Below are positions 7,903-15,943 of a stretch of 64,000 bases of DNA, in pieces. Position 1 is the first letter of the stretch. Each line of letters opens with the position of its first letter. Origin of the DNA: Paucibacter sp. DJ2R-2 (lineage in GTDB: Bacteria; Pseudomonadota; Gammaproteobacteria; Burkholderiales; Burkholderiaceae_C). The stretch lies in assembly GCF_025717675.1 (NCBI RefSeq), contig NZ_JAJIRT010000006.1, positions 248,001 to 312,000 of the forward strand, in the 5' to 3' direction. Below the pieces are notes generated by a model, which saw only the letters and a list, made by a program, of their open reading frames with translations, was not told the origin of the DNA and made no database searches. Both the position numbers and the translations under genes were made by a program.

Positions 7903-10106
7903 GCGGCGTTTGGAGCTGCCATGCACTGCAACGTGGCCTCGGCGAGTTCAGTGCGGAATGGGATGAGCTGAACAGTCGCAGCTTCCGCGCACATCCCATG
8001 CTCTGGAGTGGATTCGTCAATCAACTGCTGCGCCATTTCGCCAACGGCAGCGAGTTGCTCTGCGTGCGCCGCCTTGAGGGCAAGGCCGACGCCATGCTGG
8101 TGCTGCGGAGACGCGATTTCGGCACCTGGGCCACCTTCCTGCCGAGCCAGGCGCAAATCGCCCCGGCCCTGCTGCCTGACCTGGCCGCCGCTCAAGACCT
8201 GTTGCGCCATCTGCCCTCGCCGGCCTGGGCGCTGGATCTGATGTGCATCGACACGGGTTTCACGCAAACTGGTGGACTCGAGGCCACGCCGCGGGCGGCC
8301 AGCCGCACGCTGGAGCATGCACGAACCATTGCCATTCCCATGACAGGCAGCTTTGAGAGCTACTGGGCCAGCCGGCACAAAAAACTGACCAGCAATATGC
8401 GGCGTTATGAACGCCGCATGCAGGAAGAAGGGCTGCAGCCCGAGTTCCGGGTCGTGGACCAGGCACTCGAGATTGATGCAGCCGTGCTTCGCTATGCCGC
8501 ATTGGAATCGCGCGGCTGGAAAGGCAGCACTGGAACGGCCTTGACTGCCGACAACGAGCAGGGACACTTCTACCGGGACATCATGCGCGAATTCGCCCAG
8601 CTGGGCAAAGCGCTGGTGTTCGAGATGTGGCTGGGGGCCGAGATGGTCGCCTCCCGCCTGGTGATTCTGCGCAACGAATCGGTGGTTTTTCTCAAAACCA
8701 CCTATGCAGAGGCTTATGCCAAACTGGCACCGGGAAGGATACTGCTGATGTTTGTCATTAGGAACCTGCACCAACGCTACCCGGGCCGACGCATTGAGTT
8801 CTACACCAATGCCGACCAGGACCTATTGTCCTGGGGCAGCGAGACTCGTCTGATCCTGCATTTCAGCCTGTATCGCCACGCCTTGATGGCTCGAACCTTC
8901 AGCGCCGCACGCCGAGCCCGGCGTTTCTTCACACCCGCCTTGCTCGACCCGACCATGCCTCAAGCAGATGACGCCTTGGAGCTCTACAAACAGCCGGGCG
9001 AGTTTCCCGAAGACGTCAAAGCCTTGATGGCCCAAGCCGAGCGGAGATCAGCACAGTTCAGCTCGGACTGGTACCAAGTCCTGCTTGACACGGTCATGAC
9101 CGCCGACGACCACCCCGGCTTTTACGTGCTGCGGCGCCAAGGCAAGCCCCTGATCGTGCTGCCGGTTCGCATGGAGATGGACCGCGCGCCCCACCATGGG
9201 CGCCTGGTAGCGCTGGGCAACTACTACACCGCGCTGTACGCTCCGGCCCTGGCCCCAGAGACCCAGGTTGCCGATATCACGCAGATGTTTCGGCTGATCC
9301 TGGCCCAGCGCCCCGAGACCTATGCCCTCTACTTTGCGCCGCTGGATCATGATTCCGACGCCTACCGCATGCTGGGCGAAGGCATGCGCCAGGCCGGCCT
9401 GAAGACCCACCCCTACTTCTGCTTCGGCAACTGGTTTCAGACCATCACCATTGGTGGCGAGGCCTTTGTCGACCAGCTGAGCACCAGCTTGCGCGGCACG
9501 GTCCGCCGTATGCGTAAAAAGCTGCTGCAAGAACAGGGTCGGCTGGAAGTGATCTGCGACCCGGCCGATCTGGAGCGCGGTCTTGAGGCCTTTGCTTCCG
9601 TTTACGCGCGCAGCTGGAAAAAGCCCGAACCCTACCCCGACTTCATCCCCAACCTGATGCGCAAATGCGCGCAACGTGGCTGGCTGCGCTTGGGCCTGGC
9701 CTGGCATGGCGACACACCCATCGCCGCCCAACTCTGGCTCTCGTCACATGGCCGGGCCGACATCTACAAGGTGGCCTACGACGAAGAGTACAAACGCTTC
9801 GCCCCCGGCAGCGTCCTGACGGCCGAAGTGATGAAGCATGTGATCGACATCGATCAAGTGAAGGAAGTGGACTACCTGATCGGCGACGATCCCTACAAAA
9901 AGCGCTGGCTCAGCCAACGCCGCGAACGCTGGGGCTGGGTGGCTTACAACCCCAGGACCTTGCCCGGCCTGCGCCTCCATGTGCGAGATCGACTGGCCGA
10001 GATCTTCAGACCGGCGGCAGCGCGCCTGAGCCAAGCCTTGCAAAGACTGCGCAAATCACCGGAAAGCGGTGAAGCACAAGCCCCGAACGTCGCGGACAAT
10101 GCCTGA
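7899..10106 (+). CDS. tandem GNAT/FemAB-like acyltransferase (two domains)
   Basis: 735 residues from a GTG at 7899 that overlaps the previous stop as GTGA; an in-frame ATG at 7827 lies inside the upstream gene. The protein holds two copies of the BioF2/CelD-type GNAT domain. Copy 1 has the 'NMRRYERRMQEEG' segment, an ESRGWKG segment and a KLAPGRILL turn. Copy 2 has RGTVRRMRKK, YARSWKKPEPYP, FAPGSVLTAE and the typical C-terminal DYLIGDDPYKKRW. Single-domain relatives transfer aminoacyl or acyl groups in cell-envelope or EPS biosynthesis. With an ACP and an adenylating ligase upstream, it is a good candidate for the enzyme that moves the ACP-bound acyl group onto the polysaccharide; this is inference. 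Confidence 0.8.
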   Translation: MSGVWSCHALQRGLGEFSAEWDELNSRSFRAHPMLWSGFVNQLLRHFANGSELLCVRRLEGKADAMLVLRRRDFGTWATFLPSQAQIAPALLPDLAAAQDLLRHLPSPAWALDLMCIDTGFTQTGGLEATPRAASRTLEHARTIAIPMTGSFESYWASRHKKLTSNMRRYERRMQEEGLQPEFRVVDQALEIDAAVLRYAALESRGWKGSTGTALTADNEQGHFYRDIMREFAQLGKALVFEMWLGAEMVASRLVILRNESVVFLKTTYAEAYAKLAPGRILLMFVIRNLHQRYPGRRIEFYTNADQDLLSWGSETRLILHFSLYRHALMARTFSAARRARRFFTPALLDPTMPQADDALELYKQPGEFPEDVKALMAQAERRSAQFSSDWYQVLLDTVMTADDHPGFYVLRRQGKPLIVLPVRMEMDRAPHHGRLVALGNYYTALYAPALAPETQVADITQMFRLILAQRPETYALYFAPLDHDSDAYRMLGEGMRQAGLKTHPYFCFGNWFQTITIGGEAFVDQLSTSLRGTVRRMRKKLLQEQGRLEVICDPADLERGLEAFASVYARSWKKPEPYPDFIPNLMRKCAQRGWLRLGLAWHGDTPIAAQLWLSSHGRADIYKVAYDEEYKRFAPGSVLTAEVMKHVIDIDQVKEVDYLIGDDPYKKRWLSQRRERWGWVAYNPRTLPGLRLHVRDRLAEIFRPAAARLSQALQRLRKSPESGEAQAPNVADNA

Positions 10107-10869
10107 CATGCAAGACATACTTTCCGCCAGTGCCGCCGCCCCTCGCTCATTTCTGCTCCACCGCGCCCTGCTGGTGGTGGCCGCCTTGTGTCTGGCTCTG
10201 GTCGGCCCCGCGCGCGGGGCCGAGCAAGGGAACTTCACCGCCGGGGAAATCTCCCTGCTGCCAGACTTCTGCCAGGATCGCCTGAACTACCCGGTCTACT
10301 CCTTTTCTCACCCCAAATGGGCGTACTGGGGCGCTCGCATGGGCGAGACCTTCAAGCATGTTCACCACTACTGCTGGGCCCTGGTCAGCCTGCGACGCGC
10401 CAGCATGGCGCCCAACAAGGAGAAGCGCAGACACTTGGTGACCACGGCCATCAATGACTTGGAGTACGTGATCAACAACGCCTCGGCCGATTTCCGACTG
10501 AAGCCGGAGGTCTACGCCCGCATCGGCGACGCCGCCTTGCAGCTGGAAGACTTCAGCAAAGCCTTTGATGCCTACGACAACGCCCGCCAGATCAAGCCTG
10601 GCTACGCGCCGGCCTACACCGGCTGGGCCGACGTACTCTTCAAGGCTGGGCAGCGAGACGCCGCCCGGGAATTGATTGAAGAGGGTTTGCGCCATGCTCC
10701 CGACTCCCCCGAACTGCGCAGCGCCTTCCGGCGTTTCGGAGGCGATCCGTCTAAGGTGGTTCCGTATACACCGCCCGCATCGACCTCGGCAAACGCTGAG
10801 ACGAATGCCCTGGCGGCCGGTGCCTCTGCACCCAGTGCGCCGGCCAGCGCCGCCGTCAACAGCCGCTAA
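10099..10869 (+). CDS. secreted TPR-repeat protein
   Basis: Small periplasmic or exported protein. The ATG at 10099 (MPDMQ) overlaps the previous gene by 8 bp; the ATG at 10108 is an alternative, and the one at 10069 is less likely. A hydrophobic signal peptide ends at a GPARGA-like cleavage region about 40 residues in. The middle contains TPR-like helices (YARIGDAALQLEDFSKAFDAY followed by YAPAYTGWADVLFKAG and a third helix pair). The C-terminus is a low-complexity Ala/Ser/Pro tail. Two FCQD/HHYCW cysteines could form a disulfide. No enzymatic motif is seen; it probably scaffolds or chaperones polysaccharide-assembly proteins of this operon. Confidence 0.72.
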   Translation: MPDMQDILSASAAAPRSFLLHRALLVVAALCLALVGPARGAEQGNFTAGEISLLPDFCQDRLNYPVYSFSHPKWAYWGARMGETFKHVHHYCWALVSLRRASMAPNKEKRRHLVTTAINDLEYVINNASADFRLKPEVYARIGDAALQLEDFSKAFDAYDNARQIKPGYAPAYTGWADVLFKAGQRDAARELIEEGLRHAPDSPELRSAFRRFGGDPSKVVPYTPPASTSANAETNALAAGASAPSAPASAAVNSR

Positions 10870-10923
10870 ACCCGGCCCCACCCGCCCCTTGACCTTGTTT
10901 GCGTCCGAGATGCCCCCGTCCTC

Positions 10924-12387
10924 ATGACCACTGTCCGCCGTTCCCTGGCCTATTCCCTGGCCGACAACTATCTGGGCGTGGTGCTGCAACTGCTGAGTAC
11001 CCTGGTCATTTCCCGACTGCTGAACCCGACCGAGATCGGCATCTTTGCCGTGGCGGCCGTGCTATCCAGCCTCGCTTCAACCTTCCGGGATTTTGGGGTC
11101 GCCGAGTATCTGATCCAGGAAAAGGAACTGACCGACGACAAGATCCGGGCCTCGCTAGCGGCCAATATCGGCGTGTCCTGGATGATGGCGGCCCTGCTCT
11201 TCTTCGGCAGCAGCTGGATCGGTGAGTTCTACCGCCAGGACGGTGTGACGAATGTGCTGCGTGTGCTGTCACTGAACTTCCTGCTCGTGCCCTTCGGCGC
11301 GGTCACCATGGCCTGCTTCCGGCGGGATATGAACTACCGGCCGATCTTTCTGGTCAACATCAGCGCCAACATCGTCGGCTTTGTGGTTGTGATGGCCTGC
11401 GCCTTGGGCGGGTTGGGCTATATGAGCATGGCCTGGTCTTCCCTGGCTTCCATCGTCTGGACCGTTGTCTTGGCCAACTTCATGCGTCCGGCCAGCATGC
11501 CGCGCTGGCCAGGACTCAAAGGCATCGGCGAGGTCATCCGTTTCGGCAAGCAGGCCACCGGCATCTACCTGTTTTCGCAGGCCGGACGCAGCGCGCCCGA
11601 GGCCGTGATCGGTCGTGTGCTGGACATGGCCGCCGTGGCTTTTTACAGCCGGGCCAATGGCTTGATGGAGATTTTCAACCGGACAGTGTTGCGCGCCGTC
11701 ATGCCGATCTGCCTGCCTTATTTCGCACGTGCTGCACGGGCCGGGGAAGATGCCAAGACCGGCTACATCAAGGCCCTGGCCCTGTTGACCGGCATCGGCT
11801 GGCCCTTCTTCCTGTTCATCGGTCTGCTTGCCTACTCGGCGATCCGCATCCTCTACGGCTCGCAGTGGCTGGACAGCGTGCCCTTGGCCCAGATCCTCTG
11901 CTTGGTTGCAGCAGCCGAATTGCCCTACTACCTGGCCGGCGAAATGCTGATCGCGCAAGGCCGCATCGATCTGGCGACCAAGCTGCAGTTCGCCACGCAG
12001 TGCTTCCGCCTGCTGGCCTTGGCCTTGGTCATTCCTTTCGGCCTGGTGGGTGCTTGCTGGGGCCTCTTGCTGGCGGCCCTGGGCACGGGAGCCCTGTCCC
12101 ACGCCTTGCTGCACAAGGTGGTGGACTTCCGCCTGCAGCATTTGTTCGCTGCCTGCCGCAGCAGCGGGGTGGTTGCGGTGCTGAGCTTCATTCCCGCCTG
12201 GCTGCTGCTGCAGTTCGTGCCGCTCAATGCGGACAATTTCGTGCGCATGTTGATGGCAGCCGCGGCCCTGTCCATCCCGGTCTGGCTGCTGGCCATCAAG
12301 GCGCTCCAACACCCCTTGTGGCTGGAGTTCAGTTCGCTGGGCTCGGCGCTGGTTCAAAAAATCAAACAGCGAAAGCGTACGGCATGA
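10924..12387 (+). CDS. polysaccharide/lipopolysaccharide flippase (Wzx-like, MOP superfamily)
   Basis: 487-residue integral membrane protein with about 12-14 hydrophobic segments and no soluble domain. The N-terminus (residues 7-60) carries the Wzx/RfbX pattern: SLADNYLGVVLQLLSTLVI, then SRLLNPTEIGIF, with a further FRDFGVAEYLIQ element. It should translocate undecaprenyl-linked repeat units across the inner membrane for polymerisation by the ligase/polymerase encoded at 19.7 kb. It starts 54 bp after the TPR gene and ends in an ATGA overlap with the acyltransferase gene, so transport and modification are co-translated. Confidence 0.88.
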   Translation: MTTVRRSLAYSLADNYLGVVLQLLSTLVISRLLNPTEIGIFAVAAVLSSLASTFRDFGVAEYLIQEKELTDDKIRASLAANIGVSWMMAALLFFGSSWIGEFYRQDGVTNVLRVLSLNFLLVPFGAVTMACFRRDMNYRPIFLVNISANIVGFVVVMACALGGLGYMSMAWSSLASIVWTVVLANFMRPASMPRWPGLKGIGEVIRFGKQATGIYLFSQAGRSAPEAVIGRVLDMAAVAFYSRANGLMEIFNRTVLRAVMPICLPYFARAARAGEDAKTGYIKALALLTGIGWPFFLFIGLLAYSAIRILYGSQWLDSVPLAQILCLVAAAELPYYLAGEMLIAQGRIDLATKLQFATQCFRLLALALVIPFGLVGACWGLLLAALGTGALSHALLHKVVDFRLQHLFAACRSSGVVAVLSFIPAWLLLQFVPLNADNFVRMLMAAAALSIPVWLLAIKALQHPLWLEFSSLGSALVQKIKQRKRTA

Positions 12388-13469
12388 GTTCCACGCCTTC
12401 TGCTCCGGCACCCAGCGCTGCGATGCGCCTGGATCAGGTCGATGCCCTGCGGGGCTTGGCAGCCTTGGCCGTCGTTCTTTTTCACTACACCACCCAGCAC
12501 CAGAAACTGTTCGCGCCAGCCAGCAGCGCAAGTTTCGCCGTACCCTGGGGTCATCTGGGTGTGAACCTTTTTTTCATCATCAGCGGCTTCGTGATCTTCA
12601 TGACGCTGGACCGTTGCCGGCAGCCCATGGATTTCGTGGTCTCGCGCTTCAGCCGGCTGTTCCCGTCCTACTGGCTGGCGATTGCCCTGACCTTCACGGT
12701 GGTCAGCATCTTCGGCTTGCCGGGCAAGGAAGTCAGCGCGTGGCAGGCTGCGGCCAATCTGCTGATGCTCCACGGCTTTGCGCACATTCCGCATGTGGAC
12801 GGTGTCTACTGGACGCTGGAAGTGGAGATGTTGTTCTACATCGCCATGTTCACGCTGTACCGGGTCGGGTGCCTGTCGGCCGTGCACCGCGCCATCGCAG
12901 CGCTGCTGTCGATCAAGCTGATTTATCTCGCCTGCGCGCAGTTCCTGGGCGTGGACCTGCCCTGGATCTTGCACCGAACCTTGTTCTTGAGCACGGCGCC
13001 TTGGTTCGCACTGGGCATTTGTGTCCGCCAACTCACCCAGCTTTCGGCTGATCCCCAGGCATCCACATCCGCCCTGCGACGCCGCATCATCGGCTCGGTG
13101 CTGCTGGCTTTGGTCACCATTGGCTGGGGCGAGGGTTGGTCAATGACGCTGCTGGCAGCAGCCCTTGCGACCGTGGTGTATGCCGCCGCCATGGGCCGAT
13201 TGCCACCGCTGCGGCTCAAGCTGCTGGGCTGGCTGGGGGCCATTTCCTACCCGCTGTATTTGCTGCACGAGAACATCGGCTGGGTCTTGATGAACCAACT
13301 GCAGGCGCGTGGCCTGTCCACTGATCTGAGCATCGCGGTGGCCCTAGTTTTCAGTCTTACTCTGGCCCACCTTGTGACACAGATCGTCGAACGCCCGGCC
13401 ATGGCGGCCATACGGCGCATCTGGGCGCAACGGCAAGGCTTGCAGCGCAAGCCCCTCCATTCCGCTTGA
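12384..13469 (+). CDS. acyltransferase family 3 (O-acetyltransferase)
   Basis: 361-residue multi-spanning membrane acyltransferase of the OafA/NodX type. The correct start is the ATG at 12384 (MSSTPSAP), overlapping the flippase stop as ATGA; the frame stays open far upstream but that is a shadow of the flippase gene. The family's N-terminal signature LDQVDALRGLAALAVVLFHY (residues 17-36) contains the conserved R and H, followed by GVNLFFIISGF and the SRLFPSYW motif. These enzymes O-acetylate sugars on the periplasmic side. Its partner downstream resembles an O-acetylesterase, so acetylation of the EPS may be tuned by the pair. Confidence 0.9.
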   Translation: MSSTPSAPAPSAAMRLDQVDALRGLAALAVVLFHYTTQHQKLFAPASSASFAVPWGHLGVNLFFIISGFVIFMTLDRCRQPMDFVVSRFSRLFPSYWLAIALTFTVVSIFGLPGKEVSAWQAAANLLMLHGFAHIPHVDGVYWTLEVEMLFYIAMFTLYRVGCLSAVHRAIAALLSIKLIYLACAQFLGVDLPWILHRTLFLSTAPWFALGICVRQLTQLSADPQASTSALRRRIIGSVLLALVTIGWGEGWSMTLLAAALATVVYAAAMGRLPPLRLKLLGWLGAISYPLYLLHENIGWVLMNQLQARGLSTDLSIAVALVFSLTLAHLVTQIVERPAMAAIRRIWAQRQGLQRKPLHSA

Positions 13470-14437
13470 ATGCGCCGGTGAACAAGTTGGCGGACCGCAG
13501 CAGTGAGGCGCCCCGCGGGCGCCGTACCAAGCACTGGGTGGCCCTGTTCTTGCTGGCCACCCTGCTGAGCGCCCTCGCCGTCTTGCAAGGCCTGCAACTG
13601 CGCCAACAGTTTCGGCGCGATGCCTGGCTGCGGCTAGAGCTGGCACAACGGGTTCAGCCCGCCCCGACCAACGCCCGCTGCAGCCCCGAGCGAGCAACGG
13701 GCGAGCCGCTCAGGCTCCTGATCCTGGGCCAATCCAACGCAGGCAATCACGGCCCACGTTATCCCGACGCCGACGCAGGGCCACCACTGCAGATGCAAAT
13801 GGGCGACCAGTGCATTCTTGCCCACGACCCCTTGCCTGGCGCCAGCGGAGAAGGCGGCAGCATCTGGAGTCGTTTGCCAGCAAGGCTGACCGAAGCGCAG
13901 GGGGGATCCGGCTCGCAGCGCTCACCACAGATTGCCCTGCTGGCCGTGCAATCGACCACCTTGGACGACTGGAGCCGCCCCAGCAGTCCCTTGAACCAGG
14001 CACTGCAGCAAAAACTGAGGTCGCTGCGCGCCGCGACCTGGGTGCCGGATCTGGTGCTGTGGCAGCAAGGTGAGGCCGATGCCCTGACCGGCACGTCAGC
14101 CGACGATTACATCCGCGGCTGGACACGGTTGCTCGGGCAGTTGCAGGCCGCGGGCGTGCAAGCCCCGGTGCTGTTGGCTCGCTCGACCCACTGCCAGCGC
14201 GATGCAGCCCATGGCGACACCACAAAGCGGCTGACAGCGCAAGCCGGGGTGATTCGTGAGGCAATACAGGCCCTGACACAGCAGCAGCCCCAGTTGCGCC
14301 TGGGCCCGGACACCGACACCTTGGTGGAACCAACGCAGCGCCGCGACGGCTGCCATTTCTCAGGCCAAGGCCTGGACGCAGCCGCCCGGCTCTGGAGTGA
14401 GTCCATCGCCGCCACGCTCCAGCCGGCGCACCCCTGA
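13466..14437 (+). CDS. SGNH/sialate O-acetylesterase-like protein, membrane-anchored
   Basis: 323 residues. The only start that fits the overlap pattern is the TTG at 13466, which overlaps the preceding stop as TTGA; a GTG at 13478 is possible. One N-terminal membrane segment (about residues 24-42) anchors the protein, with the rest probably periplasmic. The LILGQSNAGNHG block (nucleophile S90) and a C-terminal DGCHFSGQG block (Asp and His of the triad) are the marks of the carbohydrate esterase 6/sialate O-acetylesterase group of SGNH hydrolases. Together with the acyltransferase before it, it likely removes or transfers O-acetyl groups on the polysaccharide. No close functional match is recognised. 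Confidence 0.75.
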   Translation: MNAPVNKLADRSSEAPRGRRTKHWVALFLLATLLSALAVLQGLQLRQQFRRDAWLRLELAQRVQPAPTNARCSPERATGEPLRLLILGQSNAGNHGPRYPDADAGPPLQMQMGDQCILAHDPLPGASGEGGSIWSRLPARLTEAQGGSGSQRSPQIALLAVQSTTLDDWSRPSSPLNQALQQKLRSLRAATWVPDLVLWQQGEADALTGTSADDYIRGWTRLLGQLQAAGVQAPVLLARSTHCQRDAAHGDTTKRLTAQAGVIREAIQALTQQQPQLRLGPDTDTLVEPTQRRDGCHFSGQGLDAAARLWSESIAATLQPAHP

Positions 14438-14487
14438 ATGGCAGCGCCTGGCAGCACAGGCCTTACGCACGTTTGAAAGAGACACCG

Positions 14488-15888
14488 ATGCAAACCCGTC
14501 TGCCGCGCCGAAGCTTTCTCCAATCCATGGTTGGTGTGGGTGGTGTCTCCGCTTTGGCCGCCTGCGGAGGCGGAGGCGGGGTGGATCCGGCACCGAGCCC
14601 TGCCCCTGCACCCTCACCTGCGCCGCCACCGCCACCACCAGCGCCCGCCCTCAAACTGCAGGGCCAGGTCTGGACCCCCAACCGGGACGCGAGCGGACAG
14701 GTGCTGAACAGCGATTGGTCCCAGCTGCCAACCATGCGCTGGCTCTTTGTGGCCGATCTGGTGATGGACAGCGTCATCGAACGGCCGCGCTACCCCAAAC
14801 CCAAAGCCAGCACCGGTGACGGCAGTCCCAACATCATTGCCGCCTGGGGCGGTGCAGCCTGGGATCACCAAAATCAGGTGATGTACATCAGCGGCGGCGG
14901 GCACGGCGACGCACATGAATGCGAAACCGGCATCTATGCCCTCAACGCGGCGCAGCTGCAGTTCAAGCGGGTGGTGGATCGCGCCCCGTTGGACATGGTG
15001 CAAAGCTGGGACTATGCCCAGGGCAAGATCGTGCCCCAATCCATGGCCAACTCTAGCAATATGCCTTTGCGTCATGGCGTTCCGGCATCGATCCATACCT
15101 ATGATGGACTGGTCTGGATTCCTCCTGGCCTGCCGGGCGCTGGGTCTGTCGCTGGCGGCTTGTTCTACCCGGGCAATGCCCGCTCCATCGTCAACCTCGA
15201 CCGGGCGCAATACGCCACCGCCCATTGGTTCAACCCGCTCAAGGACAGCGCCAACTGGTCCTACTGCACCGCATTTCTGGATGGCAGCGCCATCTACGGG
15301 CCGCACGACAGCTTCGCGCATTTCAAGTTCGACCTGAATGCCACGGAGGCCACCGACTGGAGCCCGCAGAGCCTCGGTCAACTCAAGTTCAACGCCTTCA
15401 GCTCCAGCACGGCCTTGCCCTATGCCAACCGCGCCTGGACCCTGCTGCGAGAACGCCGCGAACAAGTCTCCCTGTTCGGCAACGCCACCGGCATCCGCGT
15501 GCGCCATGGTCAAGCCCTGGATGCCAAGGCCAACAACTGGACGAGCTACCACGACCGCCTGAGCCTGAGTTCAAGCGACGGCGCCCACCTGGACTTCAAC
15601 CCCACATCCCTGGCCGATGACGGCGTGCTGGCCAACGCGGGCATGCACTACGACCCTGCGCGCAGCTGTTTGTGGGTGCAAAGCAATGCCGAGAATGGCC
15701 CGCTCTACCGCATTGACGGTCTGGATGGCAACAACTGGCGGGTGAGCAAACAGCTCGGGCCCGCCGCCCTGCTGGGTCACCCGCATGGCACCTGGGGGCG
15801 TTTCCGATTGGCGCGCTTGGGTGGCGCCGACGTGGCCTTGCGCCTGAGCAGCACCACCGATCCCGTGCAGGTGCTTCGGCTGGCTTGA
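14488..15888 (+). CDS. Tat-exported lipoprotein of unknown function
   Basis: 466 residues from the ATG at 14488, preceded by AAAGAGA 7 bases upstream; a TTG at 14473 is less likely. The N-terminus has a twin-arginine motif (RRSFLQS) and a lipobox (ALAAC) followed by a glycine run, then a proline/alanine-rich linker (residues about 38-58). The mature part is rich in Trp, Gly and His, with segments such as AWGGAAWDHQNQVMYISGGG that suggest a beta-propeller of kelch-like type. I see no catalytic motif that I can name. It is the last gene of the plus-strand run and faces the lyase-like lipoprotein gene tail to tail; both are Tat lipoproteins with the same linker style. Possibly a surface-exposed polysaccharide-binding protein. 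Confidence 0.65.
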   Translation: MQTRLPRRSFLQSMVGVGGVSALAACGGGGGVDPAPSPAPAPSPAPPPPPPAPALKLQGQVWTPNRDASGQVLNSDWSQLPTMRWLFVADLVMDSVIERPRYPKPKASTGDGSPNIIAAWGGAAWDHQNQVMYISGGGHGDAHECETGIYALNAAQLQFKRVVDRAPLDMVQSWDYAQGKIVPQSMANSSNMPLRHGVPASIHTYDGLVWIPPGLPGAGSVAGGLFYPGNARSIVNLDRAQYATAHWFNPLKDSANWSYCTAFLDGSAIYGPHDSFAHFKFDLNATEATDWSPQSLGQLKFNAFSSSTALPYANRAWTLLRERREQVSLFGNATGIRVRHGQALDAKANNWTSYHDRLSLSSSDGAHLDFNPTSLADDGVLANAGMHYDPARSCLWVQSNAENGPLYRIDGLDGNNWRVSKQLGPAALLGHPHGTWGRFRLARLGGADVALRLSSTTDPVQVLRLA

Positions 15889-15943
15889 GCTGGCGAGGCA
15901 ATATCGATCGCTGCGCCAGCCTAAGAGCCGGCGCCGCTGAGCA

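Noticed and set aside
15889-15920. Hairpin with GCTGGCG/CGCCAGC arms between convergent genes
   Set aside because: The loop is 18 bases and there is no T-run; the stem is too weak to call a terminator.
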